This document shows positions 5,885 to 12,233 of a stretch of DNA of 12,233 nt, in pieces. Both the position numbers and the translations under genes were made by a program. Under the pieces are notes generated by a model. The model saw only the letters and a list, made by a program, of their open reading frames with translations. It was not told the origin of the DNA and did no database searches. Source of the DNA: CAYGBW01 sp964348185 (GTDB taxonomy: Bacteria > Desulfobacterota > BSN033 > WVXP01); assembly GCA_964348185.1 (NCBI GenBank), contig CAYGBW010000029.1, positions 1-12,233 on the forward strand, in the 5' to 3' direction. Each line of letters opens with the position of its first letter. Position 1 is the stretch's first letter.

Positions 5885-7477
5885 CTATTCCGAAACCCAC
5901 ATCAAGTACCAGTTGGGGGACATGTTGATCACAAAGGGGTAGAAATCATAGCCATGGAGCGTGTCCCGTCGGGTCACAAACCATCTCTCCTCAGCGGTAT
6001 AGAGGGCGGTGCAGTCTTCCCAAATCAGCTCCTGAACCTCATTGTACATCTTGCGTCTCTCTTGACGATCGATCGTGATGGCTCCGCGATCGATCAACTC
6101 GTCCACCCTGCGATTCGTGTACTTCTCGAAGTTCAGCGGACCATCGGATCGGTAGTTACGACGCAGATTGTCCTCCGGGTCGTCATAGGCGTTCGTGAAT
6201 GTCCAGGCATAGAAGGCCGGGCCGATCTCCGGTTTCTTCAGAATCGAGACATAGGCACCCGCGTCGGGGATATCCATGATCTCCGACTCGATGCCCAGTT
6301 CCTTCAGGTTGGCCTGGAGGATCTGGGCCTCTCGGGGTTGGAACCATCCGTAGGAAGAAAGAATATACATGGTCACCGAGAAACCACCTTCAGGATAGCC
6401 AGCCTCTGCCAGAAGCTTCTTTGCCTGGGCAAAGTCCTGCTTGATTTCTGGCTGAGGCGAAAAAGCCCATACCGCTGAGGGCAGGGGGCTCAACGCCTTG
6501 CCTGCTCGACCGTTCCATACGCCTTGAATAAAGGCATCGTAGTCAAAGGCATGGGCCATGGCCTTGCGCACTCTGACATCCTTGAAAGGCCCCTCTTGAC
6601 GCATGAACAGGTGGATCAGGCGTGGCACCCGGTGTTCTTCGACCACCACGCCGGGGACCTTGGCCACGTCGTCCAGGTCGTCAAGCTCGATCTTTTCGGC
6701 CAGGTGGATGTCTCCTTTCTCCAGGAGGAGCTTCTGGGTGGCAACTTCGGGAACGTATCGGAGGATGATACGCTCGGCATGGTTGCCTTCCCACCCCCCC
6801 CAGTAATCGGGGTTCTGCTTGAAGCTGACATATTGGCCCTTGACCCACTTATCGAGCAGGTAGGGCCCTGTACCCACGGGGTTCTCGTTACACCAGGCCT
6901 GGCCCCAGTCCCCATTCTTTTCGTGCGCCTTGGCCGCGGTGGGGCTGATCATATACTTCTTGACCAGCGTTTCGACGAATGGGGCGAAGGGGTTCCTCAG
7001 AGTGATGCGTAGGGTCGAGTCTCCCACGGCCTCGATGCCACCTTCTGCTGGCCAGGCGTTCGACGGGATCCGAGCGGCCGGGACTTTGCCCAGGGCGAAT
7101 AGACGCTCAAAGTTCCACTTTGCCGCCTGGGCATTCCACGGCGTACCATCATGAAATCTGATGCCAGACCTTAGACGGAAAGTCCAGATCCGCGCGTCTG
7201 GAGAACCCTCCCAGGATTCAGCGAGGATTCCGACGATCTTTACTGACTTGTCTGGCATAACCGTGTACTCCATCAGCGGCTCCAGGACAGCACGCTGGGG
7301 TTTCTCGTCGTAGTCGTAGTCGAATTGGTGCGGATCGAAGCCCCGGGTCTCGGTCTTTACCGCCCAGACCAACGGACGTTTGGAGACCTTGGCCGTGGCC
7401 CAATCCGCGCCACCCGGAAATTGAATCAAGAACAACCCAAAGACCAAAACCAGGATCACAATCGTGCGCTTAGACAT
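5885..7477 (-). CDS. Periplasmic substrate-binding protein of the Dpp/Opp class (SBP_bac_5)
   Basis: The start is set at the ATG at 7477 (530 residues) because AAGGAGGG lies six bases upstream. The longer frame to 7507 would need a TTG. The N-terminus MSKRTIVILVLVFGLFLIQF... is a Sec signal peptide, with cleavage probably after ATA at about 27-29 and no lipobox cysteine. The protein is therefore soluble in the periplasm of a Gram-negative cell. The family core is clear: LAESWEGSPDARIWTFRLR, then SGIRFHDGTPWNA (about 85-116), and, after residue 300, the VRVRKAMAHAFD segment, the AQAKKLLAEAGYPEGG segment and a C-terminal lobe. Length is normal for the class. It lies between the ATPase pair and the permeases and is bracketed by hairpins. 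It captures the ligand and gives the transporter its specificity; dipeptides, oligopeptides, opines, nickel chelates and amino-acid derivatives are all possible in this family. Confidence 0.93.
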   Translation of the reverse strand: MSKRTIVILVLVFGLFLIQFPGGADWATAKVSKRPLVWAVKTETRGFDPHQFDYDYDEKPQRAVLEPLMEYTVMPDKSVKIVGILAESWEGSPDARIWTFRLRSGIRFHDGTPWNAQAAKWNFERLFALGKVPAARIPSNAWPAEGGIEAVGDSTLRITLRNPFAPFVETLVKKYMISPTAAKAHEKNGDWGQAWCNENPVGTGPYLLDKWVKGQYVSFKQNPDYWGGWEGNHAERIILRYVPEVATQKLLLEKGDIHLAEKIELDDLDDVAKVPGVVVEEHRVPRLIHLFMRQEGPFKDVRVRKAMAHAFDYDAFIQGVWNGRAGKALSPLPSAVWAFSPQPEIKQDFAQAKKLLAEAGYPEGGFSVTMYILSSYGWFQPREAQILQANLKELGIESEIMDIPDAGAYVSILKKPEIGPAFYAWTFTNAYDDPEDNLRRNYRSDGPLNFEKYTNRRVDELIDRGAITIDRQERRKMYNEVQELIWEDCTALYTAEERWFVTRRDTLHGYDFYPFVINMSPNWYLMWVSE

Positions 7478-7479
7478 TT

Positions 7480-7491
7480 TTTCCCTCCTTT
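7480..7491 (-). promoter_or_regulatory. Ribosome binding site that fixes the binding-protein start
   Basis: The minus strand reads AAAGGAGGGAAAAA immediately ahead of ATG 7477. It is a strong Shine-Dalgarno match and shows that the 10 residues upstream in the frame are not part of the protein. Confidence 0.85.
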
Positions 7492-7496
7492 CGATT

Positions 7497-7557
7497 TGAA
7501 AAGCCAAAAGAAATCGTGCCGTCTCCCCCTGTCAGGGACAATCGGGTATGAGACGGC
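7497..7557 (-). terminator. Hairpin with T-rich tail between OppF-like and binding-protein genes
   Basis: GCCGTCTC (7518-7525) and GAGACGGC (7550-7557) form a perfect 8-bp stem. The 24-base interior holds a smaller CCC/GGG stem. On the minus strand the stem is followed by ACGATTTCTTTTGGCTTTTC, which is T-rich but interrupted. This is a plausible partial terminator or processing site in the 161-base gap between the ATPase and binding-protein genes. It would let the binding protein be expressed partly on its own. No strong separate promoter is evident in the remaining bases. Confidence 0.45.
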
Positions 7558-7638
7558 CTTCAGACTATCTTGCCCAGTGATCACCCCCTTTCTCCTTGGA
7601 ATCATCAGAACGCTTCCACAAGGTCCACGAACGACGTC

Positions 7639-8643
7639 TCAATGATCGAGGTAGTCGAAGCAGGCGACCATGTGATTGCCTTCAACGGTTCCTAGAGCCG
7701 GGATATTTGTCTCGCATCCTTTTTTTGCAGCCGGGCATCTCTCGCAGAAGTAACATCCTGTCCTTTCTTTATCCGGAGAAGGCACATCCCCCTTCAAAAG
7801 CATCCGCTTTCTCTTTCTTTCAATCTCGGGTTCAGGCATGGGAATCGCTGAGAGTAAAGCTTTTGTATAGGGGTGGAAAGGGTTTTTGCACAACTCATTG
7901 GAATCGGCAATCTCGACGATAATTCCCAAGTACATCACCGCGATTCTCGAACTGACAGACTTAACTACCGCAAGGTCATGGGAAATAAGCAGATAGGTCA
8001 GACCCAAATCCTCCTGAAGGTCCATCAATAGGTTCAGGATCTGGGATTGGATGGAAACATCCAGAGCGCTGACCGGCTCGTCGGCAAGAACCAGCTTCGG
8101 GTTCAGTGCCAAAGCTCTGGCAATTCCGACCCTCTGTCTCTGCCCCCCAGAAAACTCATGGGGATACCTGTCCATGAAATGTTTGGAAAGGCCAACCCTT
8201 TCCATCAAATCCTCGACCCTTTTTCTCATCTCCCTTCTCGACATGCTCAGGAGACCCCGCTTTACATATATTTCCATCGGCTCTGCAATGATATCTCCCA
8301 CCTTCATTCTTGGATTCAAAGACGCATAGGGATCTTGAAAGATCATCTGTAGATCCATTCGGGTTTTCAAGAGTTCCTCTTTCGGGATTTTGCAGAGATC
8401 CTTTCCTTCGAGTAGAATTTCGCCAGACGTCGGCCTATCCAATTGGGCGAGGGCTCTGGCAGTCGTCGATTTTCCGCATCCCGACTCCCCCACCAGTCCC
8501 AATGTCTCCCCTTCCCAAATCGTAAAACTGAGGCCATCGACAGCCCGGATCACGCCGATTCTTTTCTTGAACAACAGGCCTTTCTCGATTGGGAAATGGA
8601 CCCTGAGGTCTCGTACATCGCACAGTATCCCATTGGTTGACAC
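7639..8643 (-). CDS. ABC importer ATPase, OppF/DppF type
   Basis: A 334-residue ATPase with all motifs: Walker A GESGCGKS (52-59), Q-loop Gln103 in IFQDPYASLNPR, signature FSGGQRQR (164-171), Walker B LVLADEP with SALD (184-195), and switch His222 in LISHDLAVV. The C-terminal extension PFHPYTKALLSAIP followed by Cys297, Cys300, Cys303, Cys310 and Cys328 is the cysteine-bearing tail typical of Opp/Dpp ATPases. The start is a GTG at 8643, directly after the TAA of the OppD-like gene, with GGAGGGG seven bases upstream. No in-frame ATG is near, so GTG is well supported. The abutting genes imply translational coupling. It forms the ATPase heterodimer with OppD-like on the cytoplasmic face and drives the DppB/DppC-like channel. 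Confidence 0.94.
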   Translation of the reverse strand: MSTNGILCDVRDLRVHFPIEKGLLFKKRIGVIRAVDGLSFTIWEGETLGLVGESGCGKSTTARALAQLDRPTSGEILLEGKDLCKIPKEELLKTRMDLQMIFQDPYASLNPRMKVGDIIAEPMEIYVKRGLLSMSRREMRKRVEDLMERVGLSKHFMDRYPHEFSGGQRQRVGIARALALNPKLVLADEPVSALDVSIQSQILNLLMDLQEDLGLTYLLISHDLAVVKSVSSRIAVMYLGIIVEIADSNELCKNPFHPYTKALLSAIPMPEPEIERKRKRMLLKGDVPSPDKERTGCYFCERCPAAKKGCETNIPALGTVEGNHMVACFDYLDH

Positions 8644-9642
8644 TTAGTTCCCCTCCAGGTAAAGCCAGCAACTCACCCTGTGGTTATCTCCAAGATCTGT
8701 CTCACCCGGATATTGTTCTCGGCAAACACCCAGCGCTTTTTCACATCTGGGGAAGAAGGGGCAACACTCCGGCATGCCGATCAGATTGGGCGGCGATCCC
8801 TGAATCGAGTGAAACCTTCTCAGGTCGGAAACATCGAGCCGGGGCACGGACCTTATCAGTCCGATCGTATAGGGATGCCGCGGATCCTTAAAAAGATCCG
8901 TAACCTGCGCCTTTTCCACGATTCGGCCTGCGTACATGACACAGACATTATCACACATATTGGCCACGACGCCTAGATCATGAGTGATCATAATGACGGA
9001 AGTGTTCAGCTTCAGGCTCAGGTCTTTGATGATTTCCAGAATCTGCGCCTGAATCGTCACATCCAGAGCCGAGGTGGGTTCGTCCGCGATCAGTATTTCA
9101 GGGTTGCAGCTCAGGGCCATTGCGATCATGACTCTCTGTCGCATCCCCCCTGAGAGCTGGTGTGAATAGGAATCGATTCTCTTTTCAGGACTGGGAATTC
9201 CCACCATCTTGAGCATTCCGAGGGCTTTTTCCCTCGCATCGTTCTTGTCCAGGCCCTGGTGAAGCCGAATCGTTTCGATCATTTGATATGAGATGCGCAG
9301 TAAAGGGTTCAATGAGGTCATGGGATCTTGAAAGATCATGGAGATCTTATGACCCCTTAACCGACGCATCTCTCTCTCAGATTTGGAGAGGATATCCTCT
9401 CCGTCAAATAAGACCTCCCCAGCCATGATCTTCCCGGGCGGAGAGGGGACGAGTTTCATTATCGATAGATTGGAAACCGATTTTCCAGATCCAGACTCAC
9501 CCACGAGGCCCAGAGTTTCTCCGCGATGCAATTCGAATGAAACGCCATCGACCGCTTTGACGATCCCGCCATAGGTATGGAAATAGGTTTTCAGGTTATT
9601 CACCTGCAATACGATGCGTTCTTTTATCTGTTGAGATCTCAT
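8644..9642 (-). CDS. ABC importer ATPase, OppD/DppD type
   Basis: A 332-residue ATPase: Walker A GESGSGKS (48-55), Q-loop Gln105 in IFQDPMTSLNP, signature LSGGMRQR (163-170), Walker B ILIADEPTSALD (183-194), and His221 in MITHDLGVV. The tail keeps the Opp/Dpp pattern HPYTIGLIRSVP, then Cys293, Cys294, Cys300, Cys307 and Cys325. In this family some of these cysteines are reported to bind an iron-sulfur cluster. Length is usual. The ATG at 9642 has only a weak AGGGA upstream, so the start is less certain than for its neighbours. It is the first intact transporter gene in the direction of transcription, 270 bases after a dead binding-protein gene. Confidence 0.94.
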   Translation of the reverse strand: MRSQQIKERIVLQVNNLKTYFHTYGGIVKAVDGVSFELHRGETLGLVGESGSGKSVSNLSIMKLVPSPPGKIMAGEVLFDGEDILSKSEREMRRLRGHKISMIFQDPMTSLNPLLRISYQMIETIRLHQGLDKNDAREKALGMLKMVGIPSPEKRIDSYSHQLSGGMRQRVMIAMALSCNPEILIADEPTSALDVTIQAQILEIIKDLSLKLNTSVIMITHDLGVVANMCDNVCVMYAGRIVEKAQVTDLFKDPRHPYTIGLIRSVPRLDVSDLRRFHSIQGSPPNLIGMPECCPFFPRCEKALGVCREQYPGETDLGDNHRVSCWLYLEGN

Positions 9643-9912
9643 GGCTTTTGGCCGGCTTCCCTGACGGGGTCTGCCCAGGACTCATCCAGGTATGGGAGGT
9701 GTTGGCCCGTCCGGGCAGGCCACCAGATCGCTCGGTGGGGAGAGCTGCCCCATTCGTCCCAATGGGGGCTATCCTCCTCTCCTTTGGCGGACCTGAACCC
9801 GTATTGATTCTCTCAAACTGGCCGCCTGCTCCATGCCCCACCTGCTGGAGTCCCCTGGGAGGGGTTCCAACAGGCGGGCTTCGGTCAATTGGGGAGCAGG
9901 ACGGTACCCAAT
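9643..9912 (-). other. Spacer with a long imperfect hairpin after the pseudogene
   Basis: 270 bases between the binding-protein remnant and the OppD-like gene. An imperfect stem of about 16 bp spans 9837-9878 (CCC, CCTG, TGGA, CCCCT pairing with AGGGG, TCCA, CAGG, GGG around loop GGG). It lies 34 bases past the remnant's stop on the minus strand and looks like a former transcript end, although no T-run follows. A second small GC-rich stem is at 9705-9716. No gene is recognisable. Confidence 0.55.
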
Positions 9913-10593
9913 CTACTCAACGTAGATCGAATGAACGTCGTCGTATCCCTCATAGGAGGCGATGTACCGGCAGTTCTGTACGTGCTCCCGCATGGGAAGC
10001 ATCAGTGTCTGGGTCCACAAGAAGAGGCAGGGCACATCGGCGAAGATCTGCTCCTGGATCTTGGCGCAGATCTCAGCGCGTTTCTCCTTGTCTGTCAGGG
10101 ATCGGATTTCCTCAGACCACTTTTCTACGTCTGGGTTGGAGTAGCTGCTCACATTGCCGATGCCGGCAGCCAGAAACTGTTTGTCCAATAAGTCGAGGGG
10201 GTCGGGAATTTCCGGCCATGTCTGGAAGTAGACAAGCTCGGGCCGTGTCTTCGGGTTCATCGCCTCAGCCACCAACGTTACCCATTCCCTTGGCTGGATG
10301 TCCAACTCGATCCCAATTTCCGCCAGGTTGCTTTTGAGTCGCTCGGCCACTCTTCGGCGGTCGTCGGAGCCCGACCAATAGATGTATTTCATCCTGACAT
10401 GGGATGGGAAGCCGGCCTCGCCGAGGAGCGCCTTGGCTTTCTCGTAATCCTGGCCATAGGGTTGGAGCTCCTTGAACCCGAAAAACTGAGAGGAGAAGAC
10501 GCCATGTAGGGGATTGACGAGATTGCCCATCAAAAGGCTGACGCCTCTGCCCTTCATCTTGACCCCCTGAGACACCTTCCAGAAAGGACCCAA
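9913..10593 (-). pseudogene. 5'-truncated second substrate-binding protein (SBP_bac_5 C-terminal part)
   Basis: About 226 codons match only the C-terminal part of a Dpp/Opp-class binding protein. From LLMGNLVNPLHG the frame runs through DYEKAKALLGEAGFP, the LKSNLAEIGIELDI segment and a C-terminal lobe ending ...DDVHSIYVE at a TAG. A complete member has roughly 500-540 residues, so some 280-300 N-terminal residues are missing, including the signal peptide and first lobe. The frame can begin only at TTG 10593 or ATG 10557. The ATG has GGGGG five bases upstream, so a stub could be translated, but it could not be exported. The frame's upstream stop is the stop codon of the TIGR04076 gene 15 bases away, so the deletion removed everything between them. 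It is distinct in sequence from the intact binding protein at 5885-7477, so it is not a recent duplicate. Confidence 0.82.
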
Positions 10594-10608
10594 GCGCCTT
10601 TTGGAACT

Positions 10609-10881
10609 CTACTCGATTCGGGTGACTTTGAAGACCACCGGATTCTTGGAGTCTGAGCAAGAGATCCTCGCCACGCCAGGCTCAGATTCCCATGGGAAAC
10701 CTCCACCATACTTCAGCACAAACAGAGCAGGAACCATCTCGTGAAAAGCCCAGGCACAGAAGTTGGGAAAGGTCTCTGGCACCCCATGGTCCTCGTACTC
10801 GAACACTTCGCCGACCTTGAATCCGAAGGGGCACATGCCGGCCTCAAGGATTTTCTCGATCTCCACCCTGAACTTTGACAT
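10609..10881 (-). CDS. TIGR04076-family small protein
   Basis: A 90-residue protein with the family pattern: Cys17-Pro in the first strand-turn, GFKVGEVFEY (20-29), FCAWAFHEMVPALFVLKYGG (41-60) split by normal spacing, FPWE (62-65) and CSDSKNPVVFKV (75-86). The function of TIGR04076 proteins is not established, and the conserved Cys and His residues would suit metal or cofactor binding. It is complete and has no signal peptide, so it is cytoplasmic. AGGAG lies about seven bases ahead of the ATG. The start is 18 bases after the DUF917 stop, so the two are almost certainly co-transcribed. Its stop codon is immediately followed by the truncated binding-protein frame. Confidence 0.85.
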   Translation of the reverse strand: MSKFRVEIEKILEAGMCPFGFKVGEVFEYEDHGVPETFPNFCAWAFHEMVPALFVLKYGGGFPWESEPGVARISCSDSKNPVVFKVTRIE

Positions 10882-10899
10882 GATAGTCTCCTACCCGAT

Positions 10900-12033
10900 C
10901 TACTCCCCTGGTGCCATGATCTCTTCGATCGGGCGGTAGGGAATGTCGAATCCAAAAAACCTCGGCCCCAGCACCTTGAGACCCTCTGGTTCGCGGTAGC
11001 CTTCCACCGCTTTCAGTCCAATAATGGCAAGGTGATCTCCAGGCTTTATTCCATCGTTGGTCGGCGGCATCCCCGTATCGAGGTCAATGGCCGACAGGAT
11101 GTCCGGACAGGTGACATAGGGCTTGCCGTCCAGCCAGGAGATCATATTCTCGTTCTGAAACCAGACCTTGAATCGATGGCCCGAGTACTCCCCCTGCCCC
11201 GACATCTCGAAATGCCCGAACATGTACCCCAGCTTGCTCTCCCACGGTTTCTCCTCCACCACCCCTTTGAAAAGGACCCAGCCGCCAATCTCCCGGGCTA
11301 CGTGAAAGGGCATTTCACTCCCCTTTCCCCGACTTTCCCGCAGAAGCCGCCCGATCTTCAGACATCTGGAGATACTGCCGGGATTGATGAGGCGCTTCAT
11401 CTGCTGGCCGTCCAATACGTGGCCCGCGCCACCGAACAGGCCAATGGTCGTCATGCTGAGGTGTTTCTGTATGCGCTCCATCATAGCGTGGCTGGAAGCC
11501 TCCTTGATGATGGTGATGTTGCCAGCAAAATCGCAAAAGACCCTCGGCCAGATGGGTTTTCCATCAATGGAAATCCTCAGGTGGACCGAAGCGGGAATGG
11601 CCCTGCCTGCGTAGTCTCCGTCCACGGCCGGGATGCCCAAAGCCGCAGCGGCGCTTATTGGCGCCGGTGTGTTGAGTCCCCCCAGTTCGCAGGCTGCAAT
11701 CGCCCCGACCCTGATGCCAAGGAACGATTCCAACTCCTTCACGGCCTCGACAATCTCATGTTCCACCCGTCTTTCCAGGCCTAAGGACTCCCTCATGTCC
11801 AACAACTCCTGTGAAGGAGGAGCGATGGAACCGACAAAGGCCCCGGTGCAGATCCACGCATTGTCCGGCAGATCTGAGGGGTCCGCGAGTCGCATGGTCT
11901 GGCCTTTGTCCAGGGCTCTTCTTAACAAATCGATCCCCATATCCGGACGTCCCCCCCCACCCGTACCCATAAAGCAGCAACCCTGAACAAGATCCTCCGC
12001 CTCTTCCATTGTGCTAATCGTCCAGTCGCCCAT
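10900..12033 (-). CDS. DUF917 / S-methyl-thiohydantoin-desulfurase-like protein
   Basis: A 377-residue protein when started at ATG 12033, chosen because GGGGAGGGA lies five to seven bases upstream. The frame extends to 12066, but only through a TTG. Near the N-terminus is the glycine-rich FMGTGGGGRPDMG (21-33). The middle carries the family hallmark ELGGLNTPAPISAAAALGIPAVDGDYAGRAIP (116-147), which matches the DUF917 pattern E-GG-N, A-A--G-PVVD-D--GRA-P. The C-terminal part (about 240-377) includes the PDILSAIDLDTGMPPTNDGIKPGD segment and fits the second domain. Pfam now names this family after an S-methyl thiohydantoin desulfurase; many members sit beside hydantoinase/oxoprolinase genes, which are not seen here. 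Cytoplasmic, substrate unknown. It follows the MoaD-like gene by 66 bases and precedes TIGR04076 by 18, upstream of an amino-acid/peptide-class importer, so a role in processing an imported amino-acid derivative is a reasonable inference. Confidence 0.85.
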   Translation of the reverse strand: MGDWTISTMEEAEDLVQGCCFMGTGGGGRPDMGIDLLRRALDKGQTMRLADPSDLPDNAWICTGAFVGSIAPPSQELLDMRESLGLERRVEHEIVEAVKELESFLGIRVGAIAACELGGLNTPAPISAAAALGIPAVDGDYAGRAIPASVHLRISIDGKPIWPRVFCDFAGNITIIKEASSHAMMERIQKHLSMTTIGLFGGAGHVLDGQQMKRLINPGSISRCLKIGRLLRESRGKGSEMPFHVAREIGGWVLFKGVVEEKPWESKLGYMFGHFEMSGQGEYSGHRFKVWFQNENMISWLDGKPYVTCPDILSAIDLDTGMPPTNDGIKPGDHLAIIGLKAVEGYREPEGLKVLGPRFFGFDIPYRPIEEIMAPGE

Positions 12034-12099
12034 CTTATCCCTCCCCATTATGAACCGAAAGATCAACCACGAAGCTCCCCTTCTCCCTTCCTTGGCTGC

Positions 12100-12233
12100 T
12101 CAGAGTGATCCTTTTGACATGACCGGAAAAACCGCGAATTCGTCTCCCTCCTCCAGAGGGGTATCAAGCCCCTGGAGGGCGTTGATAAACTGGCCGTTCA
12201 GAATCAGAAGCAGATCCTCCCGAGCCATCCCTT
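12100..12233 (-). CDS. MoaD/ThiS-like ubiquitin-fold protein, C-terminal end (runs off window)
   Basis: The last 43 codons of a minus-strand frame enter from the right edge and stop with TGA at 12100-12102. The translated end shows the beta-grasp pattern of MoaD/ThiS sulfur carriers: LLLILNGQFI, then GLDTPLEEGDEFAVFPV, matching the VNG and L-DGDEVAIFPPV motifs. Relatives normally end in Gly-Gly, which is activated and carries the thiocarboxylate. Here the tail is VMSKGSL with no Gly-Gly, so either the protein is not a sulfur carrier or the tail has changed. MoaD-like genes often accompany molybdenum or tungsten enzymes such as aldehyde:ferredoxin oxidoreductase. The neighbouring gene upstream is outside the window. 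The 5' part is not visible. Confidence 0.72.
   Translation of the reverse strand, partial: GMAREDLLLILNGQFINALQGLDTPLEEGDEFAVFPVMSKGSL

Noticed and set aside
5885..7507. Longer start of the binding protein at 7507.
   Set aside because: That codon is TTG without a ribosome binding site, whereas ATG 7477 has AAGGAGGG and begins a clean signal peptide.
10594..10611. The TIGR04076 gene and the binding-protein remnant share a frame separated only by TAG, which could be an amber (pyrrolysine) readthrough.
   Set aside because: The TIGR04076 protein ends where its family normally ends, and a fusion to the C-terminal part of a periplasmic protein makes no sense. A deletion junction is simpler.
12031..12066. 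Longer DUF917 start at 12066.
   Set aside because: The codon is TTG, and the best ribosome binding site sits just ahead of ATG 12033.

Overview
The window is about 12.2 kb of moderately GC-rich bacterial DNA, probably from a Gram-negative anaerobe. Three things suggest this: exported proteins with ordinary Sec signal peptides and no lipobox, a type IV pilin, and a TIGR04076-type protein beside a MoaD-like protein. A Desulfobacterota-like host is my guess; nothing in the sequence proves it. I saw no rRNA, tRNA, CRISPR array, phage gene or intact insertion sequence.

Layout. Positions 1-710 are mostly non-coding, with the possible start of a divergent minus-strand gene at the left edge and a promoter-to-terminator interval that could be a small RNA. 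Positions 711-2495 (+) encode an exported, divergent member of the L-asparaginase family. Positions 2496-2867 hold two strong hairpins and a short remnant of shikimate dehydrogenase (aroE), so this is a scar of past rearrangement. Positions 2868-3314 (-) encode a type IV pilin, followed by a 400-base upstream region.

Everything from 3715 to the right edge lies on the minus strand and reads right to left. The order of transcription is: the 3' end of a MoaD/ThiS-like gene, a DUF917 (S-methyl-thiohydantoin-desulfurase-like) gene, a TIGR04076 gene, a 5'-truncated substrate-binding-protein pseudogene, two Opp/Dpp ATPases (D then F), an intact substrate-binding protein, and two permeases (B then C). 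The transporter has all five parts of a dipeptide/oligopeptide-type (Dpp/Opp) ABC importer in the order D-F-A-B-C. The usual order is A-B-C-D-F.

How the genes may work together. The binding protein, permeases and ATPases would import a small peptide, amino-acid derivative or similar compound. DUF917 and TIGR04076 proteins are poorly characterised, but their place upstream in the same direction suggests that they act on the imported compound. The asparaginase-like protein is outside this operon and convergent with the pilin gene, so any link is only thematic. The most notable observations are the aroE scar beside IS200/IS605-like hairpins, the dead second binding protein fused next to the TIGR04076 gene, the asparaginase with an altered second active-site motif and a large insertion, the MoaD-like tail without Gly-Gly, and hairpins bracketing the intact binding-protein gene.
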